Notes under the pieces: model-generated
The model's database searches: none
Told to the model about the DNA's origin: nothing
What the model saw: the letters and a program-made list of their open reading frames with translations, nothing else
Shown here: positions 24,805-38,974 of the stretch, piece after piece
Position numbering within the stretch: the stretch's first letter is position 1
Layout: every line of letters starts with the position of its first letter
Assembly: GCA_029817715.1 (NCBI GenBank)
Contig: JARUPY010000465.1
Span: 2,108,001-2,172,000, forward strand
Origin: Melastoma dodecandrum
Taxonomy: Eukaryota > Streptophyta > Magnoliopsida > Myrtales > Melastomataceae
DNA length: 64,000 nucleotides
Direction of reading: 5' to 3'
Translations under genes and position numbers: made by a program

Positions 24805-26497
24805 AACTCAGACCAAAGAAAGCTAAACCCAGATTTCGCTTGCACGAGGTTAGGCCACCAAAGGTTGTCCGGGAACCACTACGACTAAAAAAAGCCCGAG
24901 GATTTAGCTGTCATCAAGAGGTGTCCATGATTACTACAAGAGACTAATACAACACTTGCCAGGACAAGGAGTAAATTAATCAAATCGGGACAAGACCCCC
25001 CGCCCCCGCCGCTTTTAAAAAGAAGTGATTTTTTTTTATTGTCCTTTGATGAATCACAACGCTGCTCGGATGCCGCTTATGTTGCCACCTGATGGGGTTA
25101 GAGTAATGCAATGATTCCCTAAACGACAAATCTCTTTAGGACAGCACAACCAAAAAATCCTGACCATCCACCCCAAGAATATATTAATATGATTAGCCCA
25201 AAAATCAGATAAATTACAGTCAATATTGATTCCTTTTTATCTCCCCACAAATAGCACATAAATCGTCTCCCGTTGCCCCCTTCATGTACTTGTCTCACAG
25301 CTTGAGACAAGTACATGACACGATGAGGTTTAAAGCATATTTGCGTTTAGCTAAATGAGTTTTTTTAAATATAAACGGTTCGTGGCAAACACGTTTAAAT
25401 ATTTTTTATTTTAGGTTACTAAAAATATTATTTAATTTTGAAATAAAAATATAACAGTGTCAACAATATCTTGAAGATTAAACTCCTTATGATTTATGCT
25501 AACTTATGAAATATATTATGTTTGTAATGTTTTTTCTATTTTGAAGTAATTAAATTAAGTAAAAAAATTATAATTTTAGAACAACTATTTTTAATACTTG
25601 TATATTTTTTGAATTTTGTTTTTAGCCAACGACTCAAGGGGAGGGGAAAATAGCCGATATGATTTTAAAGCTTTTGATCCTACGATGACTCTGTTTATGA
25701 TTACTTTAATAAGTCACCATAGACATATTCTAATGACAACAGTGAATATATAAGGGGGGGAGGAGTAATATATCTACGTAGCACGTCATAAAAACAGGCG
25801 TTCTCAAACAATGACCACTGCTGCTGCATCAGCCGTTATTTCTATCCCAGTTGAGGGCCCCTTCAAAGTCCATAACAAAACCACTGGGTTTAATTATTAA
25901 GAAATGATAAACTGGCCCTGAGTTTCAACCTCGTACCCAGCAAAAAAAAAAAAAAGAAATAAGACATCACATCGTGAAGTTGGGTTAAAACAAAAGTCGT
26001 GGTGTTCAGACACATCTAATGGGACAAAGCGAGAGTGTGTTCATACCTCCTCGTCGTCAAACCCCAGATTTCCGAATAGAGAAAAAGAGTTCTAAAAAGG
26101 TGGGTGTAATAATAGCACGGAGGAGGAGGTGATTTCCACTGCTATTCACATGAAAGGAAACAATCAGACAACAACATTAAATCACCTTTATTTATTTCCT
26201 ATTTTGTCTTTTCTCTCTCACCTTTTAAAAGCAGTAATTATTAACAAACAAACTTCGGATAGAGACGGTTCTAACCAAACCAACGGCGTGCTACTCGTCC
26301 CTTAATCGCTGCCTCTTCGTCTTCATCGATTCTATTCCCATCCAACCCTTTAAAAACAAAATAGAGATCATAAGATCTTATCCACTTCCTGATGTTCCCT
26401 TTCCGTGTGATCACTTTCTTGACTCGTTTTAAAAGTTTGGAGGAGGAGGAGGAGGAGGATGAGGAGGGAGGTCTCTTCCTTTTTTGGATGTATTTTT
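24805..26497. other. Intergenic, TST distal promoter to CDPK leader
   Basis: AT-rich spacer without a recognised gene. It contains a perfect inverted repeat at 25282-25318 (listed separately). A GGA-repeat at about 26438-26458 lies just before the CDPK start and is probably part of its 5' leader. Confidence 0.5.
25282..25318. repeat. Perfect inverted repeat, 16-bp arms and 5-bp loop
   Basis: Arm TCATGTACTTGTCTCA (25282-25297), loop CAGCT, arm TGAGACAAGTACATGA (25303-25318). All 16 positions pair. It would form a stable cruciform or RNA hairpin. It is too short for a typical plant microRNA precursor and no transposon termini were seen beside it. Confidence 0.8.
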
Positions 26498-28688
<2,191 letters not shown>

Positions 28689-29820
28689 AAACCTTCAATT
28701 CACAACAAGTGAGGATTTCACGCGATAGACTGCCGACAAGGTCACTTTACCAAGAAATGGGAGTTTCTTTCCCGCCTGCAGGAAAAGGTTCCATACCTTC
28801 TCTGGAACAATACATCAAAAAGGCCGATTGGATTGGAGATTATTATCAATTCATCGACTCCAAGGGAGTTCAATGTCTGGCGTTGGCCCTTTTCTCTTGA
28901 TACAAAGCCAGCTGAAACGGACTACGCCTCGCCGGTAATTCACCGCTTTTCTTCCTTTTCAGATGGCGAGGAAAGGTGTGTAACTTAGGCCAACGATTAG
29001 CTTTTCCTTGTTCTTTGTTTCGCTTTTCCCAGTCTGACGAAAACGTTAGGACAGGACAGAAGGTTTGCTACACGGATTGTTGAGGTTACTTTTCTGGTTT
29101 ATGTGAATATTGTAAGATAGGTAGCGATCCATTTGGAGTCATAGTTTGATGATAGTTGCCTTGTCTGGGAGAGCAATGTATTGACTGACCTTTTGAATGA
29201 AACCGTGTTGAAGCTCAGAAATCGTTTATCAATTCCTTAATGAGGCCTCCTTACAGGAAAATCTGAAAGAATCCTCCGACTCCATTTTTTCAATCCATCC
29301 CATAAACCAAAACGCATCAATTTGAACTGTTTCAGTAGCAAATGGATGTACAATTGAGTCCTTAGTGTAGAATCACCACCCAAATATGCAGACACTTCAG
29401 GTCTGCGGCCGCCCCTACCAAAACTAAATTTTAGTTCAGTAGAAATCATCCTTATATCTGAATTGCGGCAGCTTTTCTGTATACCGTGCTAGAAATGAAC
29501 CTGGAGATGCATTTGCCGCTGCTGCCTGCATCAACTTGATCATCCCAAAATTATTGTTTGGCGTAGGGTGCCTTGGCAGTCAGTCATGTTCTCGTAAGTG
29601 AGCATACATAGAAAGTTCATGATGATTCCAATAGCTTCTGCATCTTCTTTTAATGTCTCCGTCACAAATTTGAAAGCTCTCCAAATCAACACGGGCTATG
29701 ATAAAACCAGATAAATAAGTAGAATCATCTCAGGAATTGACCCCGTACATTCCACTTCCTCGGGTCAGCTGAACCTACTACTTCTGTACATTTATTCCGA
29801 TAGGGTTTCCGGATCCTGTT
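28689..29820. other. Intergenic between convergent genes
   Basis: Holds the 3' end of the CDPK locus and, on the other strand, the 3' untranslated region of the gene ending at 29821. No further coding sequence recognised. Confidence 0.5.
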
Positions 29821-31903
29821 TCATGCATCTGATGTCGTTTCCCTTGCTAATAAAATCTCCTGCATCAAGACAATCTCAAATAAAGCAGCACAGAAGTTTT
29901 GACTGCATCACATTGACATGATAATAATGGAGACAATATAAAAGCATATTCAATTACTTAACCGATCATCCCCGTTTCTAAACTAACCTATATTTATCCT
30001 AAAATGCATCAAATTGTTCGTCTAAGAGAGTATCAAAACATCAAGATCGCAACCAGAGCTAAAAGCAAAGTTAAATGATCTCTGGTTTTATGGTATTACC
30101 TCAAGGTCTCCATTACTTGAGAACTTGCATGTTGACGTAATGGCCTGTCCTTGCTCAAATAGCCAACCAACCTGAGCAGAAGTTAGGCCATCTATTTCTT
30201 TCAACGAGCACCATAATTGCTTAGGAAGCGTCACAAGGCCACAATCATCTCTTTCTATCAGCTGCATGCCAGCGTTTGCAAATTCCAGGTTCTAAAATAA
30301 ATGGATGTCAGAAAAATCCCATCAGCTAATTCAAATATTTGAAAAATTGATTCCTGCAGTCTACACTACAGGCCAACAAAAACTACGACAACTTCGTTAG
30401 AAATTTTCAGTCACTCCATCACATCCACCACACGAGCTTACTCCGTTAACTGCTAGTCCCCGTCGGACCATGAGTAAGGTATTATGTATTACATTAGTAA
30501 AGAATAATTCGAAAAAGAGAAATGCTAATCTTATTTGAGAAGTGACGGACAATGTTTGAAAAGTCATCAGCAATATCAAAGTTAATGGACAGAGTTGGGA
30601 CAACATGTGTTTAGAAACTCACTCTGGCTGGATTAAAATCCCGCGCTGCCGAAAACAAACCCTTGCAGAGACATGTAACTTCGGAACCTGCTACAGGTGT
30701 CGTCGATGCGAAAGCAGAATCACGAATTGCACATCCTCCCAGCTGTTCACCATTCCTAAATGGTCCATACCATTGCTCGCGGAATACTCTAATACCTTTG
30801 AGTGTCACCTTCCCATCGGCTACGGCAAGAACCTGGATCAGTCTCACACGTGTCTCTTTATCTTGAGGATTAATCAAACAAGACTCCACCTCCAACACCT
30901 TGTTACCACCACCATTGTCCTTCACCGGCCAAACAGCCACATAAGAGCCGCTCTTTTCATAAGCAAAGGCAGAAGCTTTGCTGTCGGAAGTCCCTACGGT
31001 CCTCTCGTCTATGCTATATCGTGTAGCAGCATCTGCTTCGCAACCGACTGTGGGGAGCAGCTTGATCAACCTGAACTCCAGAGTCTCCCCGTCCTCCCGA
31101 GCAAGGGTCGGGCACTGAGTCTGCCAATCAAACACCTTGACCTCCCATTCTCTGTAAGCTTCCGGCACCACAGATTCAGGAAGCTCGATGGGCTTCCCAT
31201 CACTTGTGAAATCAGCCCCAAACCCATCCCATTCTCCCGACACATTCTTTGCAAATTCCGCCCATGCTACACACAAAAAGAGCAGAAAAATACACTGCCT
31301 CACAATGCTACACACAACAAGAGCAGAAAAATACACTCTCTCACAGTGCTACCATCTCTACAATCTCACGGCACTGGAGCATAAATAAACCAAACCACGA
31401 GAATTCATCGACAAGCTTAAACTCTTGACTTTTGTAAAAATTTCAATGGTACATCAACCCTCAACTCAAATTGCTCGACGCGCAGAGTCGAACCCATCGG
31501 CAATCGACCCACTGTCAGCGGACAAAAACAACAAAATCCCAGAAGCAAGTCTTGGCTATACGTCCCATCCCGATTATCAATCACCACAAACTTACCAAAA
31601 AACATCCGAAAAACCAATCATCACAACGAAAGCAAAAGGAGGAGAAAGCAAGCAAAACATACAGCTGCTGACGGGGAGGGAAGTCTGGACGTCGGGGGCG
31701 GGAGAAATAGACAGGGAAGTGGTAGGAGAAGGGGGATGAAAAAGGGGACCCGGACGGGGACGTAGTGGGAGGTGAAGAGGGGAGGGTAAAGGTCGAAACT
31801 TTAGTTGGGGGCGAAGGAATAAGCAACGAGGTCTCCGGGAACAGGAGGAGGAATCCGACGAGAGGAAGGTGGCGGCGGGACTAGCGGAGGAGGGGAAAGC
31901 CAT
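29821..31903 (-). CDS. Conserved plant protein of unknown function, probably plastid-targeted
   Basis: Four exons (31903-31663, 31266-30623, 30291-30100, 29859-29821) join in frame to 371 residues. Exon 1 is rich in Ser, Pro and Arg with few acidic residues, like a chloroplast transit peptide. The conserved body begins at WAEFAKNVSGEWDGFGADF and contains VPEAYREWEVKVFDWQTQCP, LLPTVGCEADAATRYS and REQWYGPFRNGEQLGGCAIR; exon 3 continues with WCSLKEIDGLTSAQVGWLFE. The pattern of a compact soluble beta-rich domain is reminiscent of lipocalin-like DUF families of photosynthetic organisms, but I could not name it and give no function. The last exon is only 13 codons (ending TTSDA), so the C-terminus is the least certain part. 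A 41-bp tandem duplication lies at the intron-1 acceptor. Confidence 0.8.
31264..31345. repeat. 41-bp tandem duplication across a splice acceptor
   Basis: Two copies (31264-31304 and 31305-31345) differ at only three or so positions; a third partial copy starts at 31346. On the minus strand each copy contains the ...TGTGTGTAG acceptor, so the 3' splice site of intron 1 of the unknown plastid gene is duplicated. The copy nearest the exon (at 31267) gives the correct reading frame. Confidence 0.85.
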
Positions 31904-32969
31904 GTCCTTCGTCTTCCTCCTTTTGGTTGTTGGGTGTGTTGTTGAGGAGGGGGCGGAGGAGAATCTGCGGAAAGGAAAAAAAAGGCTTGGGAGGTCGAAC
32001 GATTAACGATTGATTCCACCACAATTTGGGGAATATTCCCCCCAGAAGTTGCGGTTGCTGGTCCGAATCCGAATTCAATCCACACACACCTAGTCAGTCC
32101 CGGTCAATAATTGGGTTTGGGCTCCTCCTTTTTCTTCGTTTTATTTTTAAACGGGCCCAGCGGAAGCCCAACATCCGGAGGACTACTGGGGCTTTGGGTG
32201 CTTGCATTGCAGGATTCATGGTTTCAAATAGCAGCTCCCCCTCCCCGATGGTGTCAAAAGTCATGGACTCCAAACATTTTATAATTTATTTTTTGGTGTT
32301 GGCGGCTGCGTGGCCACACTGAAGACAGGAAGGGCGACCAAACGAGGGTGTTTTTTTTTTTTGAATTTTCTTGGGGAAGTTGGACCGTCCCGAGACACAG
32401 ACAACAAATAAAAGAATATTTCTTAAATTTTAAGGAAAAAAAAAAGTAGAAGTACATCATCATCACGTGGGAACCCATCCAGACAGGGGAGGGAGGATGA
32501 GCTGTCCCCATTCATCCCAGCTGGCAATCAAATTTTCCCAATTCTCATTCCCATCCCCACCGACACTCCCCCCCGCCCCCCCCTTTCTTCTCTGAGATCC
32601 CAACTCTTCTTTTTCTACCGACAGACACATCACGCACATACATACATTTACATGCATATATTGTTGCATATACAATGGACAAATCTTAATATGAATGGTC
32701 GCAAGAAAATACACCCCTAATAATAATAAGGTAAGAAGAAAAAAACACAATTACAAAACAAAAATCCACCATTTTTAACTTCTTCTTCTTCTTGTTGGCA
32801 CAATCCCGAGTGTCCCGATTCCCCCCACCCCCCTCCCTACTAACATCTAAAAGAGAAACAACAACATGCCTGACATTTAAGTTGAATTAAGTAACAAGAA
32901 AAAGTAGTAAAATACGATATTTAAGAGGTTTGAAAGCGGTAGGTACGTGTGTGTAGGTGGATGGTGAAA
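31904..32969. other. Intergenic, promoter side of the unknown plastid gene
   Basis: No gene recognised. Contains the promoter of the gene starting at 31903 and the 3' untranslated region of the small gene ending at 32970. Confidence 0.5.
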
Positions 32970-33487
32970 TCAACGGGGGAGGGTGACGTGATTGTCAGAT
33001 CCCACCAACTTCATGATCTCAGATCTGACCTTGAACAGGACATGCCTCAAGCTCCCCTTGTTCTGGGCACCCAGCACCCTCCCTTCCTCCTCGCTCATCT
33101 CCAGATCCCGAGCCAGCACCGGCTTCCTCGACATTATCCACGACCACCCCTGCTCCCACCACTTCCTTATCGACGAACCACCTCCTCCTGCACCCCACCT
33201 CAGTCGTCATGTATGCATGTTTGTGTATTTACAGGTTCTTAGCAACGTTACGTACCCGCGTAGTCTCCCATCGAGGAGACGGACCTGGAGCGCCGGAAGG
33301 ATGCCCACGGGTCCCCTGGGGAAGGGACCTGCTGCTGGATCCTGAGGGACAGAGAGGAGAGCCTCCGCCGGAGGCTGGGCTGGGGAGGCTGGCCGGGCTC
33401 GGTGGATCGGGAGAGGGGGAGGGAGAGGCTGGAGGAGAAGCCCGGGAGGAGGTTCTTCTCCCTTATGCTTTGGATGATGGTGTTCAT
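32970..33487 (-). CDS. Small plant-specific protein of unknown function
   Basis: Two exons (33487-33256, 33187-32970) join in frame (GCG G|GA) to a protein of 149 residues. The start is the ATG at 33487 (MNTIIQSIREK); the frame is open further upstream but has no ATG there. Features: a Ser/Arg-rich N-terminal half with SLRRRLSSLSLRIQ, then RSRSVSSMGDYAG, a Trp-rich stretch IRKWWEQGWSWIMSRKP, and a C-terminal part with GSLRHVLFKVRSEIMKLV. I recognise this arrangement from small plant proteins without assigned function. No transmembrane span or signal peptide is obvious. The Trp-rich amphipathic segment might bind membranes, which is speculation. Confidence 0.75.
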
Positions 33488-35026
33488 GGCTGGGTGGTGG
33501 TTGGTTGTCTGAAGGGTCAAGGAGAAGAGGAAGAATTAAAGGAATGAATTGTGGCAACTTCTCCAAGGTTGGGGGAATCTCGTGTTTTTTATATCATTGG
33601 AGAGGTAGAAGGTTAAATTAAAAAATTAAATAAAAAGTAATGGGGGCAACTTCTTTGCAGGTGGGGGGTGTGTTTGACTTGTCAATCATATGGGGTTGGG
33701 TGTAAGGAATCGAGAGGGGTTGTCTTGTTTGTGGGGCCTATCCAATCCAAACCCCATCCCATCCACAAACAAACCAAGTACTGGCGATGTTGTAGCCCCT
33801 GGCACTCACAGCTTCAGCTTCAGCCCCAACAAAACAATATAGTGGCGAAGTTTGGCCCCCTTGGACAATCCAATGCTGGAGTACAGTCATATCCGAGACT
33901 TAGACCAGCTTTTCTGCAGAAATTCCTTGAAAACCAACTGAAGGTAACAGCATGATTTGCAGCACATATGCTTCCGAGAGTCGAAAATATGTAGGAGTTG
34001 ATTGAACTCTGCCATTATCAGTAGGTGAAGGATGCAACCGGTTGCACACATTCTCTAATTCTGCTAAAGCCAAAAACCGCTGCACATTGACATAAACTGT
34101 GCTTTGTCAATCAGAGATCTCCTGATGAAATTGATCCCATTTTCCTCTTCATCGGGATTGCATAACAGTTTCATGCTCTCTGCTAATTGATCTTACTGTC
34201 AAACCATTGATAACGAAAAAGGACAAACACTGGAGTAGCGAATAATGGGGTAAGTCCTGTACAGTGTATGCACCAGAATTCATCAAATTCAACACCAAAT
34301 CCCACAACATTCTCACTTAACACCCTAAGCTTTTACCTTTACATGGCCGCTTGAACATGGAATTGCACACTTGTTGGAACTGCATTGGAGCATAACCTGA
34401 GTTTCTCCAGCGTGACCGCGACAGACCGGATGTTATGAAGAAAGGATCACTTAGTATATGGCAGTTTGAATCCTCAATCTTACTAGAAATGGCTTTAAAG
34501 TTCAGAATCTTCGGATCTAGTCCTGGTGATTCTACTGATGATGAAGACAATTAGTGAAGCTTTCCTCACATACAAAAGACAGGCCCAGGCATGATGTATT
34601 GCAGAGAAAATCTACGACACTTCACAACTCCTTTGTATGCATAACGTCCACTGGGCACAAAACAAACCACGAGAAATCAGAACAAGGAAGAAGAACAAGA
34701 TGATAGATATGGCTGTTTCCTCACAACTAAGCCAGACATTACACATTCAAAGAATGCCCTAAGAGGACAGACAGTAACTCATGCCTCCAAATAGCGGGAC
34801 AAAAACTCCTTGCCTCACCACTTGTCTAGGCCCCATTTTTCAGTTCTTAAACTTATAACAGACTGCTTGTAACCAACCACCTTACTGGTCACAATTAACA
34901 AAATGTGTATAAGACACATCGAAAGCTTCGATTCAGATATTCATGTCCTCGCTCTTACTGTGATGTGATTTAACCGCATCAGCATATTCGACCATGAAGG
35001 AAGAGGGCCCATGCTAGATGTAAGCG
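33488..35026. other. Intergenic with weak open frames
   Basis: Promoter of the small gene at 33487 and 3' region of the gene ending at 35027. Minus-strand frames at 34085-33900 and 34550-34317 have ordinary amino-acid composition but no recognised domain and no splice partners I could establish. They may be remnants of an unrecognised gene. Confidence 0.4.
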
Positions 35027-35842
35027 TCAATCATCCTTCAGCCTACGGAGAAGCTTTGAGACCCACCTCGTGAAGCGTCTCCTCAATGTGTAGCCCGCGA
35101 AAACTCCAGCAACGAAGAAAATCGCGCAAAGCTTAGAACAAGTCCACAGCGGCACTACTTTACTGAAGAACAACATCAAAACAGAAAAAATATATCAAGT
35201 CAACCACTAACCTCAACTCAGAAAGTCCAGAAAATGATTAATCGAAACATTCCCAACTCATTGCAGCAATCACTGGACCAGAAACCGTCATCTGCCTTTG
35301 CTATCACTATGATCACTCCCAAAGCATAGATTTTCTGGGCATCCCGTGACTAAGAGCATCGGATGTAGAAGAGTCCTCTTACTGAATATTTCCCAAAGAA
35401 AAGCTTCTCCCCAAGGATCAGATAAGGCAGAAACTACCAGGCCGCTCATCAACATAAAATCCCACCTAATCTCAATCATCTTTGTCCAAAACCACTCCCT
35501 AAGCCTACAAAACTGCGATTACATGGGATCGCTCAAGAGAAAACCACAACATCAAACCTCAAAATTCACCCCTGACAAACAAAAAGCAAAACCAAACTCG
35601 CCCGTCGAAAAGACAACCATCGCCCAGGATTAACAGAACAAGGGAAGAAGAGAAGGCAATGAAACGCACCCAGAACTGCGAGTGACGATGAGGGGCGAAG
35701 GATCCTGAGGAGGCGAAAGGACGGAGGAAATCCCAGAATCCTTTCCTTCCACGAATTTCTTACCCAGGGAAGCGGACGAAGACTCCAGTTTCGACCTCAC
35801 GTCCATCGTCATGTCCCAAATCGACTTCTTCACATCCTCCAT
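35027..35842 (-). CDS. Small single-pass membrane protein, unknown function
   Basis: Two exons (35842-35670, 35162-35027) join in frame (TCT GG|T AAA) to 102 residues. The first exon (MEDVKKSIWDMTMDVRSKL onward) is amphipathic and charged. The second carries one hydrophobic span, LCAIFFVAGVFAGY, followed by a strongly basic tail TLRRRFTRWVSKLLRRLKDD. The arrangement is that of a tail-anchored or single-pass protein with the basic end in the cytosol. No family name recognised; similar small proteins occur across plants. The start codon lies about 190 bp from the stop of the PPR gene transcribed in the same direction. Confidence 0.7.
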
Positions 35843-36032
35843 TCGCCGATTCGGTTAAAATTAGGGTTTAGGGTTCTTGGAAGGGTTTATATCATTTAAT
35901 TTCGCTACGAAGAAATTGAAATTCTTTACTTTTGCTTTCAGAAGTTACCTTCGTAAAGAAACGAAGCTCAAAACTTATGAAATATTTTAGAACAATGGGC
36001 CGTGACTCTCTTGAAAATTTATGGAGGGAGTC

Positions 36033-38525
36033 TCAAGCCGCCCTCCGGATGAGAGGTTTGGGAGGCGAAAGCGATCGGATCTCCGGAGCGGAGCTCGGGA
36101 ACAGTATGTTCAGCTTATGCATCAGTATGTCCGATCTCGACGGGATCTCGTTTAGCAGGAACTGCTGCACGATTGGCTTCTTGAACCACTCCATGACTGA
36201 GTCCCCCGGCGCCCTCAGCACCACCTTGCTCACCTCGAACGGGGACTCCACCGAGCTCAGCATCTGCGCCACCACGATCTTCAGCGTCGGCCCCGTCACC
36301 AGCTTTATCCTCCGGGGTATGACCCCGTAGTACAGCATCCGTTTCCTGAACCGGTGCAGAGTGTGCACCACCGCCACGAGCGCAGCCCCAACCGAGAGGT
36401 TCCTCACGTCGAGCGACCACGCGATGTGCTGGTCGAAGACGATGGCCTTGGGGAAGAGCTTGTTCTCGTATGCGACCTTCCACACACACCTCGCCCGGTT
36501 TATCTGCCCCATTAGGACAAGGTAGTTTAGGAGGACGTTTACAAAGTACCGGGCCGCGCCTTCCTCGAGCTCGTAGTCGATCCCCTGGAAGAACTCCCTC
36601 ACAAAGGACAGAACCGGCTGCTTCCTCTGCTCAGTGCCCGTGAAGAGTCCACACAAGAAGTAGTGGGCTTTATGCTTTGTCGCACCAAGAATAGACATCA
36701 ACTGCCTCTCCTTCTCTTCGTCCTGGCATCTTACGAGGTAGGCCAGGATCGAAGTGTAGAGGATGAGATCCACTTTCGCTGCAGAATCCACGTATGTCTC
36801 GAGGAGGGGTTTTGCTGACTCGTACAAACCGTTCTTCATGCACGACTCAAAGAGTTGCCGGATAATGAAGTTGTTCGTCCTGATTCCTGATGAACCCATG
36901 AACTGCAGCCACCTCAGAGCAAGATCCACTGATCCCTCCTTGATGTATACCATCAGGACATCGCTGGCACTAACATCAACAGAAAATCCCATCACCTTCA
37001 TCTCAAGGAGGATCTTGGCAGCAACATCTACGAGCTTCTTATTAGCCAGGAGGATCAGAAGTGCCGTACAAGTGCTCAGACCAGGTTTAAGACCGGCATT
37101 TGTCATTGAATTATACAGCTTCATGGCTGCATCTATGTTTCCTGAAGCAGCATTCATCTCCAGGAGACACGAGTACGTTGACGGAGTGGGCAAAAACCCA
37201 GCCTTCTCCATGTCCATGAACGCAGACATTGCAATATCACGCTTCCCCGACTTCGCATGAGACTCGATGATTGTAGTGTACAAAGCAAAATTGGGTCTGA
37301 GCCCGGCCTTCTTCATATCTTCCCAAATGTTCATCGCAGTTTCCAGTTTGCCGGCCTTCACGAATGACTCGATCAATGAGACATACATGGTCGTGGACGG
37401 TCGCAAGCCAAAACTCGGGAGTTCTGCATATACCTTCATAGACGTGTCCAACCGCCCGGCTTTCCCCATCGAGTCAACAAGCGCAGCGAATACATTATAA
37501 CTTGGTCGGAAACTTCTCAGCTTCATCTCCTGGAAAAGCTTAAGCGCTGCATCGAGCCGGCCTGATTTTGCCAAGCAAGGGATCATCAATTCAAAAGTGG
37601 ATGCATCCAATGAACTTCCAGTTGCCTCCATGCTCTCATATATCTCAAACGCTTTATACGGCAAGCCTCGGTTCAAAAACAAGGTGATGAGTGCATTATA
37701 AGTCTGCGCATCGACTTTCCATCCCAAATCCCGAACTTCCTTGAAGGAACAGAAAGCCACCTCCAACTTCTCTGCTCTCGCCAAGTACTGAATAGCCCGA
37801 TTACAAGCTGCTGAAGAAGCGACCCCACCACTGTCATTAGTCGTAGCAATCATCTCATCGAACAATGCCCGAATACCATCGAAATCCCTACCCTGATTCA
37901 AACCATCGAACAATAGGGCATAACACTCCTCATCGTGCACATACCATGGCTGCCTCTTTGCCCACCGAAATAGACTCAATGACGCATCGCTCTCCTTAAG
38001 GACCCTCAGAGCCTCCACGACATGACTCATGTTGGGCACGAACTGGAGATTGTCCAGCTGGGTTTCCAAATCCGGACCCCACTTCCATCTCCGCACAACC
38101 TCCACGAGCTTAGCAATGGCAGAAGCATTCAGCATAGGCTTCCTAATGCCTCCAACTAGCACATGGACATCCTGGCCTGGCTCGACCGACCGGACGCCCT
38201 TTCCGGAGTATATGACGCTGCCTGATTCATCTAGATATTCAATCTCCTCGGTCCACTCACCATCAGCACGACCACCACTCGAGCTACAATATTCCCTTAT
38301 CAAGGAACAATTAGGGCTCCAAACAAAATTGGGGGTTTTCACCCCGCGAAATCTTAACGAAATCAAACTCAAACACTTCACAGAACATCGCAAGTCGGGG
38401 ATTGGGCAGTATCCATCGCGGGATTCCGAGGGCAAAGTCGGGATCTTTGACGCGGCGCGAGTACTAGGGTTGGCGAAGAGGGAGGACAACCTGGAAGCGA
38501 TTGATTCCTTGGTGCAACGAAGCAT
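36033..38525 (-). CDS. EMB2217: Pentatricopeptide repeat protein, EMB2217 (At1g79490) orthologue
   Basis: Intronless, 830 residues from the ATG at 38525; the frame is open slightly further upstream but without an ATG. The N-terminus (MLRCTKESIASRLSSLF) looks like an organellar presequence. Conserved blocks include VRRWKWGPDLETQLDNLQFV and LSLFRWAKRQPWYV, then about ten P-type PPR motifs (e.g. YNALITLFLNRGLPYKAFEI, VDSMGKAGRLDTSMKVY). The C-terminal region with FRKRMLYYGVIPRRIKLVTG and SDILMHKLNILFPSSAPE corresponds to the SMR-like part of this protein. The sequence is close to Arabidopsis EMB2217 along its length as I recall it. PPR proteins bind organellar RNA; loss of EMB2217 is embryo-lethal in Arabidopsis. 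The RNA target is not deducible from this sequence. No defect is visible. Confidence 0.93.
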   Translation of the reverse strand: MLRCTKESIASRLSSLFANPSTRAASKIPTLPSESRDGYCPIPDLRCSVKCLSLISLRFRGVKTPNFVWSPNCSLIREYCSSSGGRADGEWTEEIEYLDESGSVIYSGKGVRSVEPGQDVHVLVGGIRKPMLNASAIAKLVEVVRRWKWGPDLETQLDNLQFVPNMSHVVEALRVLKESDASLSLFRWAKRQPWYVHDEECYALLFDGLNQGRDFDGIRALFDEMIATTNDSGGVASSAACNRAIQYLARAEKLEVAFCSFKEVRDLGWKVDAQTYNALITLFLNRGLPYKAFEIYESMEATGSSLDASTFELMIPCLAKSGRLDAALKLFQEMKLRSFRPSYNVFAALVDSMGKAGRLDTSMKVYAELPSFGLRPSTTMYVSLIESFVKAGKLETAMNIWEDMKKAGLRPNFALYTTIIESHAKSGKRDIAMSAFMDMEKAGFLPTPSTYSCLLEMNAASGNIDAAMKLYNSMTNAGLKPGLSTCTALLILLANKKLVDVAAKILLEMKVMGFSVDVSASDVLMVYIKEGSVDLALRWLQFMGSSGIRTNNFIIRQLFESCMKNGLYESAKPLLETYVDSAAKVDLILYTSILAYLVRCQDEEKERQLMSILGATKHKAHYFLCGLFTGTEQRKQPVLSFVREFFQGIDYELEEGAARYFVNVLLNYLVLMGQINRARCVWKVAYENKLFPKAIVFDQHIAWSLDVRNLSVGAALVAVVHTLHRFRKRMLYYGVIPRRIKLVTGPTLKIVVAQMLSSVESPFEVSKVVLRAPGDSVMEWFKKPIVQQFLLNEIPSRSDILMHKLNILFPSSAPEIRSLSPPKPLIRRAA

Positions 38526-38974
38526 TTGAGGAAGTAGTCGGATGTGTTGGATTGCATAAGCCTGCGTGATCACCAGATTTTCTGCTTGAGATGGTCTGGA
38601 TTTTCGGAAGAACCGCTGAAATTGAATGAAAAGGAAGACAAGAGGCCAAAGGGGTTTTTCTTAAACCCTGGATAATGACAGTCATTTACAATCTCCAAAC
38701 CAGAATTTATTTTGTGGCATTTTACAATAAAGGAAAGGAATTCGAAGTCATGATTGAGTCTTAATTTCGTTAGACGAGATTAAAATGTCTTCTAAGTAAA
38801 ATTTATGCAGTAATTTGAGTTAATGTTTTCAGTCACATATATAAAGAGGTTGAAGATACAGCATTCTGCAAATGTTTATAACTGTCGCAGAAGTTACAAA
38901 TAAAATTGCGAAATTCTCTTTTTGTTCTTCTCCATCTTTGTTTCTTTCTGTACATTGAAATCATGTTTTGATGA
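38526..38974. other. Spacer between PPR and HMG-CoA reductase genes
   Basis: Both neighbours are on the minus strand, so this 450-bp spacer holds the HMG-CoA reductase 3' untranslated region and the PPR promoter. No gene recognised. Confidence 0.55.

Noticed and set aside
32250..32350. Candidate tRNA or structured RNA genes across the spacers
   Set aside because: No A/B-box pairs with a cloverleaf were recognised by eye in this or other spacers; a covariance-model scan would be needed to exclude them.
34317..34550. 77-codon minus-strand frame
   Set aside because: No domain, no splice partners and no supporting context.
38526..38573. Longer start for the PPR protein
   Set aside because: The upstream codon is GTG; the first ATG is at 38525.
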